DNA of 33,269 nucleotides from CAZXVW01 sp964644025 (lineage in GTDB: Bacteria; Acidobacteriota; Terriglobia; Bryobacterales; Bryobacteraceae), in assembly GCA_964644025.1 (NCBI GenBank), contig CAZXVW010000025.1, positions 1 to 33,269 on the forward strand, given 5' to 3'. The notes below the pieces were generated by a model. That model was not told where the DNA came from, made no database searches, and saw nothing but the letters and a program-made list of their open reading frames with translations. A program made the position numbers and the translations under genes. Shown here one piece after another: positions 1-8,009 of this stretch (within the stretch, counting starts at the first letter, position 1; the number at the start of each line of letters is the position of its first letter).

Positions 1-1
1 T

Positions 2-859
2 GAGTTCCTGGCCGGATCGCAGCTTATCGGCGTCGCAACGGTTGCTCCTTTTGCAATCACGTGGAGTAACGTAGCTCCCGGCGCCTACTCGCTCTGGGCC
101 CGTGTGACTGATGACGATGGAGCAGTGACGGTGACCGCACCGGTCACCGTCACCGTAAAACAATCCGACCAGCCTCCTACTGTCTCAATCACCACTCCTG
201 TCACTGGTGATGTATTTCTCGCCCCGGCCACTGTTACGATTCGCGCCTCATGTTCCGACCCTGACGGCAGCGTCACCAGAGTGGAGTTCCTTACGGGCCA
301 AACCCTGCTCGGTGTCGCCGCCGGACCGCCGTTTGAGTTCCACTGGAACAACGTTCCTGCCGGCTCCTATCTGTTGACCGCCAGAGCCACCGATAACGCC
401 GGCGCTACCTCTACGTCCGCACCCGTCAGCGTGACGGTGACGGTGACTGCCTCGGCTCCGGAGCCGTCCCCGCCCGTCGATGCGGCTCCTGCCTTCTACC
501 AGGGTGTCAATTTGGGTGGACCAGCACTCACCATCGAAGGCCATGGGTGGCTTTCTCAGGCCGCCGCTCTGAGAGCGGGCTTGATTTTGAACAGCGCCGC
601 CAGTTTTTCCGCTGAGTACAGTTTTCCGGTGATCCCCTCGCCTGATGCCGCGACGTTGAAAATGTTGTCTTCCGCTGTATGGAAGCCGGGAACGGTCGCC
701 GGCCAAGGCCTCAGTCTCGTTCACCCTCTCCCGAGAGGTGACTATCTTGTCTACGTGTACCTCATTGAGAATTACCGCGATGCGTACCGCGTACTCGATC
801 TCCGGTTAGAAGGTGTCACCGCCGCCGCGGGTATTGGGGAACTCCCGCTCGGAAGCTGA
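2..859 (+). CDS. Secreted Ig-like / malectin-like repeat protein, 5'-truncated, ends at in-frame TGA
   Basis: The reading frame is open from base 2, so the true start lies outside the window. Two bacterial Ig-like modules are visible (about 2-160 and 173-450), each with an EFL..G..LLGVA motif, a W-N-V-P/A-G-S/A-Y-L strand and an A-x-D-N/D-x-G-A ending. A Pro/Ala linker follows, then a malectin-like carbohydrate-binding module starting near 488 (FYQGVNLGGPALTI). That module is cut by TGA at 857-859. The same frame stays open to 1510, and the second copy of the module has Trp (TGG) at the matching place, so this looks like a Trp-to-stop change and not a natural C-terminus. Such modular proteins are usually extracellular and bind glycans. 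The enzymatic part, if any, lies upstream of the window. Confidence 0.7.
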   Translation, partial: EFLAGSQLIGVATVAPFAITWSNVAPGAYSLWARVTDDDGAVTVTAPVTVTVKQSDQPPTVSITTPVTGDVFLAPATVTIRASCSDPDGSVTRVEFLTGQTLLGVAAGPPFEFHWNNVPAGSYLLTARATDNAGATSTSAPVSVTVTVTASAPEPSPPVDAAPAFYQGVNLGGPALTIEGHGWLSQAAALRAGLILNSAASFSAEYSFPVIPSPDAATLKMLSSAVWKPGTVAGQGLSLVHPLPRGDYLVYVYLIENYRDAYRVLDLRLEGVTAAAGIGELPLGS

Positions 860-880
860 AAACGGTACGGGCCGTATCCG

Positions 881-1510
881 GTGAGCGTTAACGATGGTAA
901 GTTGAACATCGACCTGGTCAATGCCGGCCGGGGCGATCCCGGGCTCGCCGGCTATACCATCTTCCGTGCCAGCTCCGCTGACGGCCCGCCGCCGGCAACC
1001 CCGACGTCCGAGGCGGCCTTTTACCAGGCCATCAACTTTGGCGGACCGGCACTGACGATTGCAGGCGGCCGGTGGATGTCTCATGTCGAAGCCACCACCG
1101 CCGGACTTGTCCTCAATACCGACAAGGTATTCTTGACCCGCTACCAGTTTCCCCTGGTCCCCACGCCTGATGCCGCAACACTGAACATAGTGTCCTCCGG
1201 CATTTGGATGCCCGGCACCGCCGCTGGTCAGGGCCTGCGCTTGACCCAGCCGATTGCGAACGGCAAATATGAGATCTATCTCTATCTCCTCGAGAACTAC
1301 CGTGACAACTATCGCGCCATGTCCGTGCGGCTGGAGGGCACGCCTGTAGTCGAGAAGATCGGCGAGCTGCCTCTGGGCCACTGGGCAAGGTACGGTCCGT
1401 ACCCGGTTACGGTTGCCGACGGGGCGCTCGACATCGACATCATGAATGCAGGCAAAGGAGACCCGCTGCTGAACGGGCTCGCCATTTATCGCATTTCGCC
1501 GCCAAGGTGA
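881..1510 (+). CDS. Continuation of the malectin-like repeat protein after the in-frame TGA
   Basis: This stretch is in the same frame as the preceding gene (857 and 881 are both position 2 modulo 3). It completes the first malectin-like module (RYGPYPVSVNDGKLNIDLVN) and carries a full second copy from about 1013 to 1500. The copies share FYQ-INxGGPALTI, the TPDAATL segment, Y-L-ENYRD-YR and GELPLG. The GTG at 881 is only the first possible start after the TGA; no ribosome binding site supports it, so independent translation is doubtful. The natural reading is one protein from base 2 to 1510 broken by a nonsense codon, a sequencing error or a readthrough site. The frame ends 77 bp before the convergent kinase gene. 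Confidence 0.55.
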   Translation: MSVNDGKLNIDLVNAGRGDPGLAGYTIFRASSADGPPPATPTSEAAFYQAINFGGPALTIAGGRWMSHVEATTAGLVLNTDKVFLTRYQFPLVPTPDAATLNIVSSGIWMPGTAAGQGLRLTQPIANGKYEIYLYLLENYRDNYRAMSVRLEGTPVVEKIGELPLGHWARYGPYPVTVADGALDIDIMNAGKGDPLLNGLAIYRISPPR

Positions 1511-1548
1511 CCCCTGGCGGCGGACGGAAAGTGCGCCCTTCATCCTCC

Positions 1549-1581
1549 GGAAGCGCCGGTGCCAACCGGGTGCCGGCTTCC
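1549..1581. terminator. Bulged hairpin between convergent genes
   Basis: GGAAGC at 1549-1554 pairs with GCTTCC at 1576-1581. The stem continues for about three more pairs after a small bulge. The hairpin lies between the stop at 1510 (+) and the kinase stop at 1588 (-). Neither side has a clear T run, so a terminator role is suggested only by position. Confidence 0.3.
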
Positions 1582-1587
1582 CAAATC

Positions 1588-3903
1588 TTAATGGCGGTAG
1601 TATCGCTTGGAATAGTAATACGCTGCTCCCGGCCCACGGGGGCGGAAGTCGTTCAAAATCGTACCCAGTATGCGGACCCCGCTCTCGCAAAGACGCTGGT
1701 GCGTCGCCAAGGCGGCGGCGCGGTCCGTGTTCCCGGACCGCAACACCAGAATGGCGCCGTCAGTGATCCTTCCCAGCAGCATCGCATCGGCGAATTGCAG
1801 CAGCGGAGGAGAATCCAGTAATACGATGTCGAACTCACCGCGTAACCGGGCAAGCAGTTCGGCGGCCCGCGGAGAGTAAAGCATCGAATTCACCCCAGCG
1901 CCATTAGTCAAGCCCGCCGGCATCACGAACAGGTTTGGAAACGCGGTGGGGCGAATGATCGTGCTCATCTCGTAGTCGAGAATCGGTCTCTTGCCCCCAA
2001 GCAGACTGACCAATCCTTTTCCGTCGGCAACCCCAAAGACCGCGTGCAGACTTGGCCGGCGAAGGTCAGCGTCGATCAGTAACGTGCGGCGGTTCGCTTC
2101 CGCCATCGCCAGGGCAAGGTTCGAGGCAACTGTAGTTTTTCCGTCACGCGGATGAGGACTCGTGATCACCACCGCCTCCGGTGGCCGTTTCAAATCATGG
2201 GAGAACATCAGCGATGACAGAACTGTCCGGAATGCCTCAGCCATTGTGGACGGGTTGTCTGGCTGCCAAATCTCGAGGTCCACTTGCGCGCCGCCGGCCG
2301 CTGTATTTCCGTTCGTGTTCCGGGAAAGGATCGAAAGTCCGGCAGACCGCCCGCGCCTCGGCCGGTGCGGCTTCCAGGAGGCCGCGCTATTAGCGGGGAT
2401 TACTCCCAGTTCGGGCACGCTCAGAAGTCTGGAGGTGTCCCCGGGCTGCCGGAGCGTACGGTTCAGTTTTTCGCCCAACACCAGGACCACGCACCCGAAT
2501 AGCAGACCGCCAAACAGCGAGGTTGCCAGCACGCTGGTTGTCCGTGGCTGGAAGGGCCGCCCAGCCGGGGAAGCCCGGTCGACCACGCGTACGCTGTTGG
2601 CCGGTACGGCGGCCGCAATGGTCGCTTCGTTGCTGTGCTGCAGCATGGCGTTGTAAAGATCGCGATAGCTATCCATTTGGCGCTTTAGGATGTTGTACTG
2701 GATGCCTTTCACGGCCTGGGATGTGACTTCCCGTGAGCGGGCTTCGTAAGCCGCCACGAGCATCCGTTCACGCTGGGACGTAAACTCGTATTCGTCCTTG
2801 ATCCGCCGGACAATCTCCTGCTGCTCCTGGAGCATAGCGGCTTTCATTTCGTCAATCTGCGCCTGTAGTCGTTCTACGCGGTAGTGCGCCGGCTTAAGAT
2901 AGGAGGCGAGCTCGGCGCGTTGCCGCCGGAGATCGGTCAGACGCGTCCGGTAGCTGAGCAAACTACCATCATCAAGTTCGCTCGGCAGGGCCCGCGTGGG
3001 ATCCTGCGTGGCACGCCGGTAACGGGCCTCTTTGGCGATGCGCTCGCCTTCGAGCCGGGCAAGTTCCGTCTGAAGTTGCCGCAGCTTCGCACTGGCCAGC
3101 GTTTGCGGCACCTCCTGCTGGTCACCCACAAGAACAAGCCCGGAGTGGCGCACGTAAGTTTGCAGCCGCTGCTCCGCCTGCTCCAGCTTGTTCTTCACTT
3201 TTTCGCGCTCATCCCGAATCCACTCCGCCGTGCGCCGGCTGTGGTCGTAACGGTCCGCCACGCTGTATTCAGCGTACCGGCCCGTCAGGCGATTGACGTA
3301 TTCGGCGGCAATCTCCGGGCTCGTGGAGTTGCTCCTCACCGCGATGACACGTGAGTTCCGCAGGGGCACAGCCGATAGCGAGCCCGCTGCCAGGTAAATC
3401 GCCTGGCGCCGCGCGGTGTCATCGTCTTCCGCTTCCAGGCCGGCCGCATTGCGAACCGCGTATATGATCCCATGACGCGGCGGAACAGGCAGACTCGCGT
3501 CCTGCAGCATTTCGTTGAGCACCTGGCCGCGCAACCAGTTGCTCTGCATTACTAACAGTTGCGTTTGGATGTTGGCCTGATCAGCCGAATAGACACCCCG
3601 CCGCGGGTCCGCGTTGTTCATGTTCAGGAAATTCTCGTCGATCGCCAGCAACTCCAGGGTGGAACTCGCGCTGTACAGGACCGGACGCCAGAGGATCACC
3701 CCCAAGCCAACGAGTAGTCCGGCCAGCGTGAACGCAAGAACTTTGAGCTTGTTTTGCCGGATGATCTCGAGATACTCGGCCAGCGGGCTCTCGCTCTCCT
3801 CCACGTCTCTCAGGAAACCTGCCTCGACGGCCGGCGACGGTACCGGCAAACGTTCATTGCTGCTCTCCGGTAGTTGCGGCGGGTATTTGTTCCAATAGCT
3901 CAC
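1588..3903 (-). CDS. Polysaccharide co-polymerase / BY-kinase fusion (Wzz-CpsD type)
   Basis: A 771-aa inner-membrane protein of the exopolysaccharide chain-length and tyrosine autokinase family. The Wzz-type N-terminus has a first membrane helix near residues 55-73 (VLAFTLAGLLVGLGVI), a long periplasmic coiled coil, and a second helix near 455-475. The cytosolic kinase has a Walker A motif near 581-590 (PRDGKTT), Walker A' (LLIDADLRRP) and Walker B (IVLLDSPP). The C-terminus ends in a tyrosine cluster (Y762-764, Y768-769), the usual autophosphorylation tail. The start is GTG at 3903, preceded by a purine-rich AGAGGAAGAG site. It follows the exporter gene by 15 bp and is the last gene of the operon. 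Cycles of Tyr phosphorylation in this family set polymer length and export. No cognate phosphatase or glycosyltransferases are in view. Confidence 0.93.
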   Translation of the reverse strand: MSYWNKYPPQLPESSNERLPVPSPAVEAGFLRDVEESESPLAEYLEIIRQNKLKVLAFTLAGLLVGLGVILWRPVLYSASSTLELLAIDENFLNMNNADPRRGVYSADQANIQTQLLVMQSNWLRGQVLNEMLQDASLPVPPRHGIIYAVRNAAGLEAEDDDTARRQAIYLAAGSLSAVPLRNSRVIAVRSNSTSPEIAAEYVNRLTGRYAEYSVADRYDHSRRTAEWIRDEREKVKNKLEQAEQRLQTYVRHSGLVLVGDQQEVPQTLASAKLRQLQTELARLEGERIAKEARYRRATQDPTRALPSELDDGSLLSYRTRLTDLRRQRAELASYLKPAHYRVERLQAQIDEMKAAMLQEQQEIVRRIKDEYEFTSQRERMLVAAYEARSREVTSQAVKGIQYNILKRQMDSYRDLYNAMLQHSNEATIAAAVPANSVRVVDRASPAGRPFQPRTTSVLATSLFGGLLFGCVVLVLGEKLNRTLRQPGDTSRLLSVPELGVIPANSAASWKPHRPRRGRSAGLSILSRNTNGNTAAGGAQVDLEIWQPDNPSTMAEAFRTVLSSLMFSHDLKRPPEAVVITSPHPRDGKTTVASNLALAMAEANRRTLLIDADLRRPSLHAVFGVADGKGLVSLLGGKRPILDYEMSTIIRPTAFPNLFVMPAGLTNGAGVNSMLYSPRAAELLARLRGEFDIVLLDSPPLLQFADAMLLGRITDGAILVLRSGNTDRAAALATHQRLCESGVRILGTILNDFRPRGPGAAYYYSKRYYRH

Positions 3904-3918
3904 GGTTCTCTTCCTCTT

Positions 3919-4929
3919 CTACCGGCGGCTCGCCACCCAAATCGCGGTGGTGACCACGGCCGGCAGCACGACCATCATCATCCGCGTGGCGAACACCCTC
4001 TTCGACGAGCTGGTCGGGATGACAAGGACGTCGTTGGGACGGATGCCGGCGTCTTCCGCTGCGCCTTTCATGATTTGTTTCACGTTCACCGGGACCGTTT
4101 CGTTCTGGCCGGTCTCTCCGGTAGGGCGCAGAATGTAAGCTTTCTTGGCCATGGCGTTTGTCGTTAATCCTCCTGCCAGCGTGATCAAGCGCGTTACCGG
4201 CAGCGTGTTGCGCCGCCCCAGCTCATACTCACCCGGTCGGCCGACCTCGCCACTCACGTAGACGCTTTGTATACGCGGCGCCGTCACGATGTCATGCGGC
4301 TTCATTTCGAGATCTTCCCCGGGAACAGCCGGCTGCATCAGTTCATTAAGCAGGATCTCCGCGGTACTCACCTGCCGCTTCAGATCGAATGAAGCCCCCG
4401 GCAGTGGAATTTCTCCGGCCTCCCTCCGGCGGGTGATGAGTAAGCGCCGCTGAGCGTGCTCCTGCAATCCACCCGCAGAGGATACAATCTCCGAGAGACG
4501 TTGCCGGCCCCGGAGTTGGTAGGTTCCCGGGTAACTGAACGCGCCCACCAACACCACCGGCCGCTCCCGGAGCTCGGTGACGGTCACCGCCACCCGCGGG
4601 TCACGGTAGTACTTGCTCAGTTCCGTCACCAAGGTGCTCTCGAACTCGTTCACACTGAGACCCGCCGCCTGAATTCGGCCTAGCAGCGGCAAGCTGATCT
4701 TGCCATCCTCGCCGACCTGGTAGGGCCGGCCGCTGATTTCATCGGCGTCCAGCACGTCGATTCGTAAACGGTCACCGGCGTTCAGCACGTGGTCGCCCCC
4801 GGCCTCCACCGCGGGCCGCGGTGCTGGCCGGCTGTTGTCGACTCCAGGCCGTTGCTGGGCCTCTGCTGGCGCCATCAGGGCCGCGGTCGCCGCGACAAGT
4901 ACCAATACTCTCCATGTTGCTGACATCAT
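3919..4929 (-). CDS. Wza-like polysaccharide export outer membrane protein (SLBB)
   Basis: A 336-aa exported protein. The N-terminal signal peptide ends near APAEAQQ; there is no lipobox Cys, unlike E. coli Wza. A Poly_export domain follows (HVLNAGDRLRIDVLD through RDPRVAVTVTE), then two SLBB segments: VVLVGAFSYPGTYQL with LSEIVSSAGGL, and SVYVSGEVGRPGEYEL with LITLAGGL. The extreme C-terminus is a hydrophobic helix (about 313-333) ending in two Arg, as expected for the outer-membrane alpha-barrel strand of this family. The ATG at 4929 has a good AGGAGA site. It should form the outer-membrane channel working with the kinase encoded 15 bp downstream. Confidence 0.92.
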   Translation of the reverse strand: MMSATWRVLVLVAATAALMAPAEAQQRPGVDNSRPAPRPAVEAGGDHVLNAGDRLRIDVLDADEISGRPYQVGEDGKISLPLLGRIQAAGLSVNEFESTLVTELSKYYRDPRVAVTVTELRERPVVLVGAFSYPGTYQLRGRQRLSEIVSSAGGLQEHAQRRLLITRRREAGEIPLPGASFDLKRQVSTAEILLNELMQPAVPGEDLEMKPHDIVTAPRIQSVYVSGEVGRPGEYELGRRNTLPVTRLITLAGGLTTNAMAKKAYILRPTGETGQNETVPVNVKQIMKGAAEDAGIRPNDVLVIPTSSSKRVFATRMMMVVLPAVVTTAIWVASRR

Positions 4930-5013
4930 AGTTCTCTTTCTCCTGAGTCGCGGTCACGCCGGTGCCCGGTTACGGAAGTATCCGAACAGTGATCGCAACA
5001 TTCTCTCAGTCCC

Positions 5014-5316
5014 TTAAGTTTCGTTACGCTTGCCTGGGATTGGCCGATCAAGGTGGGATTCACCACGACCTTCCCCACCGCCCCGTTTAGTTCTCTGGAT
5101 CGTGGATAGCGGATGCAAGCGCGGGCGGACCGGCGAAAATCCCACCAGGTCCAACAGGTCCCGCCTGCCGTTCTCAATCAACCAGATCACACTCGAGCGG
5201 AGAAATTCGGAAAAGCTTCTAGCGCCGCATTCCCTGCTAAGTGCTTTTAATCTCACGTACTCCTGCTCAGAAACCCGAAAATTCACCAGGCGTCGCCTCT
5301 GGTTATCCACTGGCAT
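5014..5316 (-). CDS. Ribbon-helix-helix DNA-binding protein
   Basis: A 100-aa protein. Residues about 8-45 read as an RHH fold of the MobC/CopG kind: a basic beta strand (RRLVNFRVS), then helix EQEYVRLKALSRECG, a turn, and helix SFSEFLRSSVIWLIE. The C-terminal 40 residues are basic, Gly-rich and probably disordered. The ATG at 5316 has a GGGAGGG site 6 nt upstream. It sits between the NusG paralogue and the exporter gene in the same orientation, so it may be a local regulator of the polysaccharide operon. A plasmid-mobilisation role is unlikely because no relaxase is nearby. Confidence 0.75.
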   Translation of the reverse strand: MPVDNQRRRLVNFRVSEQEYVRLKALSRECGARSFSEFLRSSVIWLIENGRRDLLDLVGFSPVRPRLHPLSTIQRTKRGGGEGRGESHLDRPIPGKRNET

Positions 5317-5417
5317 ACCGAATCCCTCCCCAACCTTTCCCGCACTTGCTTTTCTTGGCTCGTCCGAACTTCCTAAGCAGCAGTCGCTGAATAGGGGAAA
5401 ACACAGGTTTCGGCCTC

Positions 5418-5927
5418 TCAGGCCGGAACAGGACTCGCCCAGTCGCGGTCGATCTCCACGGCGACTGCACGTTGCAATAGCGTTACGTTAACCACCAAAC
5501 GGCAGTGGTCTTTGACGTCGGCCAGGATCCCTTCCACATTTCGCAGCGGTCCGTCGTGGATCCAGACCCTTTGACCTTCCCTCAAGCAGGGCCAGGGTTC
5601 TGCGGACAGTTTCGACTCGGCCACCTGCCGGACGGCCTCCACCTGGCCTTCTTCCACCGGAAGCAGGCGCCCGCCGCTGGCCACGACTTGATGTACCCCC
5701 GGAGTCTGCAAAATAGGCAGCCGCCGGCGTGAGTCGAAACGGCAGAACACGTACTGCGGGAAAAGAGGCAGCTCCACACTGCGATATCCTCCCGACCGCC
5801 GCTTGCGTTGGCGGTAGAGTGGTAAATAGACCTCGTAGCCTTTTCCCTGAAGGTGCAGGGTCACCCATTTTTCAAACCGGGGCTTGACCCGCACGACGTA
5901 CCAAGGGTGAACGAAATTGTTGGACAT
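5418..5927 (-). CDS. Specialised NusG paralogue (RfaH/UpxY-like antitermination factor)
   Basis: A 169-aa protein with an NGN domain (HPWYVVRVKPRFEKWVTLHL, PLFPQYVFCRF, TPGVHQVVASGG) and a C-terminal KOW domain (EGQRVWIHDGPLRNVEGIL). It is shorter than typical housekeeping NusG and lies at the head of an exopolysaccharide operon. That is the usual place for RfaH, UpxY and LoaP-type factors, which load on RNA polymerase early in a long operon and suppress termination. The start is ATG at 5927; only a weak purine stretch precedes it. An ops-like motif and a hairpin lie in the leader upstream. Its target is inferred to be the operon it heads. Confidence 0.88.
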   Translation of the reverse strand: MSNNFVHPWYVVRVKPRFEKWVTLHLQGKGYEVYLPLYRQRKRRSGGYRSVELPLFPQYVFCRFDSRRRLPILQTPGVHQVVASGGRLLPVEEGQVEAVRQVAESKLSAEPWPCLREGQRVWIHDGPLRNVEGILADVKDHCRLVVNVTLLQRAVAVEIDRDWASPVPA

Positions 5928-5973
5928 GGTGAGATTCTCACAACCGGGATGTGTTTACCGCTTATCGCCTCCG

Positions 5974-5991
5974 AAAAGGCGTGCTACCGCC
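5974..5991 (-). promoter_or_regulatory. ops-like element in the leader of the NusG paralogue operon
   Basis: On the minus strand the leader reads GGCGGTAGC (5991-5983), then ACGCC and TTTTC. The first nine bases match the core of the enterobacterial ops element bound by RfaH (GGCGGTAGC followed by G/A-T-G). It lies about 47 nt before the start of a NusG paralogue. GGCGGTAG also occurs on the plus strand at about 1592 and 5812, antisense to genes, so chance is possible. Confidence 0.4.
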
Positions 5992-6043
5992 CTCTAATTG
6001 ACGATTCCAATTTCCCAGTTTGCGGAAAGCATCAATTTGCTCT

Positions 6044-6059
6044 GCCGCAATACTGCGGC
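6044..6059 (-). promoter_or_regulatory. Leader hairpin upstream of the exopolysaccharide operon
   Basis: A perfect 6-bp GC-rich stem (GCCGCA with TGCGGC) closes a 4-nt loop, about 53 nt upstream of the ops-like motif on the minus strand. No T run follows, so it is more likely a pause or structural element than an intrinsic terminator. Confidence 0.4.
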
Positions 6060-6526
6060 TTCGCAACTTTCTTCATTGTCTTACGAACGTACTCCGAACG
6101 CTAGGGTGGATTCGTTACCACCCCCGGGTGGTTTCCTCCCCCATCGCTGGAAGCTCAGGCCTGCCAAAATGACCTCATACCTTATGGGCACACAGTGCAG
6201 GAATAGTATCCGCGGGGCCTGGCCGTCCGCCCCAGCAGTGACACTGGTAGCCGGAGGCGTACACGGAGGAGGGGCCGGCACGAATCATACCGCGGCCCTG
6301 ATCAGAGCAGTCTCGAGCGGGGTGGATGGACCGGGCTGTAACAGGACGCCCCAGCGGAATCGCCAGGAACACTCATCTGAAGCAAGCACAGACGCCTCAC
6401 GCTGTCCCGAAAAGTTCAGTCCGGCCGCAGACCTCCCCACCGGGATTGAAACTCGGCGCCACGGGGTGATCTGTTTTCGCGTGCGTGTAAGACTTAAGTT
6501 CTACGAGGGTTATGAGAGGAGTCAAG

Positions 6527-7192
6527 CTACGCGGGCTGACTTCGGGAGGCGCTCGTCCGGTGTACATCCTTGCGTCGATGAATGCCTCGCTTGGCATAAA
6601 TCCTCCTCAGGTGCCAGCGAACCGTCTCACGGCTGATGAAGAGGGCCTCTGCAATTTCGCTGTTTTTCTTGCCTTCGATCACCAAGTCCAGGACTTCGTC
6701 TTCCCGCTTCGTTAACCCGCTTCTGCGGCCAACCGCAACCAGGGCACGAACTGCGTCGGCTAATGCCTGGCGCGAAGCCCAGGTCTCACCCCGCGCCACG
6801 GCTTTCACCGCCCTAAGGGCTAAATCTGCTGATGCGTCTGGCGGAATCACGCCCGCGCAGCCCTGGCAGATCAAATCCTTGATTCGGCTGTGATTGGCAT
6901 CGTCAACAACGATGATTCTCATTGTCATACCGGCGTTCCTGTTTTCGCCGGTGTGGTCAGCCGCTAGCTCGGCCCACAAGTCATAGTGCAGCAGCAGTAT
7001 TGACGGCCGGAAGCGGTCGATGTGCGAGCGCACCGTCTCCCGGGCAACGGGGATGCGAACGCCAATGAAACCTGGCTCATCCGCCAGCGCGGAAATAAAA
7101 GCGGCTGCGTGAGGCCAGCTATCGCTGACTACGGTGACCAGGCACCCCTTGCCGCCAGCGGTGCCCAACCCGCTGGTATCAATTGCGGTCAT
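6527..7192 (-). CDS. LuxR/NarL-type response regulator with degenerate receiver
   Basis: A 221-aa regulator from the ATG at 7192, which has a strong GGAGGAG site. The upstream TTG at 7249 that would lengthen it is part of the -35 box (TTGACA), so it is not the start. Residues 17-135 have the spacing of a receiver domain, but the phospho-acceptor site reads SILLLHYDLW (His69 where Asp is expected), so aspartyl phosphorylation is doubtful. Residues about 158-210 are a clear LuxR HTH (LTKREDEVLDLVIEGKKNSEIAEALFISRETVRWHLRRIY). No histidine kinase gene is adjacent. Its position beside the exopolysaccharide operon, same strand, suggests control of that operon, but this is inference. Confidence 0.85.
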   Translation of the reverse strand: MTAIDTSGLGTAGGKGCLVTVVSDSWPHAAAFISALADEPGFIGVRIPVARETVRSHIDRFRPSILLLHYDLWAELAADHTGENRNAGMTMRIIVVDDANHSRIKDLICQGCAGVIPPDASADLALRAVKAVARGETWASRQALADAVRALVAVGRRSGLTKREDEVLDLVIEGKKNSEIAEALFISRETVRWHLRRIYAKRGIHRRKDVHRTSASRSQPA

Positions 7193-7220
7193 TTCTCCTC
7201 CGAACGTAGCTGTTCCTTCC

Positions 7221-7249
7221 ACGCTAACATGAACACCGGGCTGTGTCAA
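7221..7249 (-). promoter_or_regulatory. Sigma70-type promoter of the LuxR regulator
   Basis: On the minus strand TTGACA (7249-7244) is followed by a 17-nt spacer and TAGCGT (7226-7221). An A/T-rich tract just upstream (about 7250-7271) resembles an UP element. Transcription would start near 7214, giving a short leader with the GGAGGAG site. Confidence 0.65.
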
Positions 7250-7339
7250 AGAAAAAGTGCCTGTTTTTTCTAGCGGTTACATCGCTGGTGCCCGAACTCT
7301 GCTCAGTGGTCGAAGGCCGATTCCAATTCGAGTACGCTG

Positions 7340-7359
7340 CCGCCGCCGCGCGGCGGCGG
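7340..7359. repeat. Perfect 20-bp GC palindrome
   Basis: CCGCCGCCGC is followed directly by GCGGCGGCGG, a perfect palindrome with no spacer, about 90 bp upstream of the LuxR promoter. It would fold into a very stable hairpin in RNA or cruciform in DNA. No T run flanks it on either side. Confidence 0.6.
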
Positions 7360-7990
7360 GGAGTGGAGCGGGACATTGCCCTCCAACCCGGCATCTCGGG
7401 CCGACCCCGTGACCCGCAGCCTTGCAATCTCCCGGTTGAGGCCGGCAAGCGCTGGTTCACCCCGAGGCTGGCAACTCCTCCACCGTGGTTCCAGCAGCTT
7501 CAGGCTCAATCCCCCTGCCGGGCCGCTTCGCCGAGTCTGCTCTCCCTATCGCCCCCTCCCATCGCGGCGGCCTTCAATTCCCGGCTGTATCCTTTCCGGG
7601 CCGTATGGATGCAGCTCTCCATTCAAAATGTATTCGTCCCGTTAACCTCGTTGCGGTGCACTCCAGCCTTCCGCCTTCCTCGTTCATCCTTGCCCTGTTG
7701 CCCCTCATCCAAACGCTTTTTCATTCACCACCGCTTCGCCACGCCAAAGCCATGGCAAACACGCCGCTTGCCCGGCCGCGCCCCTCCATTTCCGCCTCGC
7801 CCGTGGTATAAACATACCGGCCCGGCATCCCCACCGGCCGCCGCGTTCTTTGGCAACTGAATAGAGCGTCCAAACCGGACGCAACTGGGGTCCCGCGTGC
7901 GTTTCGCCGCTCCCGGTTTCGAGCCTCCTGGCGGCCCTTCTCCACCCCCCCGGCAGATAAACTTGCGAAACGAACCCAATTTATTGCTAT

Positions 7991-8009
7991 CCCATTGTGT
8001 ATCAATGGG
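7991..8009 (-). terminator. Hairpin downstream of the VWFA gene
   Basis: CCCATTG and CAATGGG form a 7-bp stem with a 5-nt loop, 43-61 nt after the VWFA stop on the minus strand. An A/T-rich but not T-only stretch follows. It is a weak terminator candidate. Confidence 0.35.

Larger units (their letters stand above)
5928..6526. other. 600-bp non-coding gap; leader/promoter region of the polysaccharide operon
   Basis: No convincing gene is seen on either strand. The proximal part holds the hairpin and ops-like motif. A second GC-rich inverted repeat (ACCACCC with GGGTGGT, 6117-6132) lies further up. I could not find a confident -35/-10 pair. The rest shows no repeats or coding signal I can support. 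Confidence 0.6.

Noticed and set aside
857..900. TGA as a selenocysteine codon
   Set aside because: The aligned residue in the sister module is Trp, and the only hairpin nearby starts 3 nt after the TGA, is 4 bp long, and is a by-product of the conserved RYGPYP coding text.
6117..6132. Hairpin ACCACCC/GGGTGGT as terminator of the LuxR gene
   Set aside because: It lies about 400 bp past the stop and no T run follows on the minus strand.
6442..6452. GGGATTGAAAC, like the 3' end of many CRISPR repeats
   Set aside because: It occurs once; there is no repeat-spacer array and no cas gene.
7193..7249. TTG start at 7249 for the LuxR regulator
   Set aside because: That TTG is the start of a TTGACA -35 box, and ATG 7192 has a far better ribosome binding site.
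7243..7860. Plus-strand 205-aa frame
   Set aside because: Low-complexity Pro/Arg/Ser sequence, starts inside the promoter of the minus-strand regulator, and has no domain.
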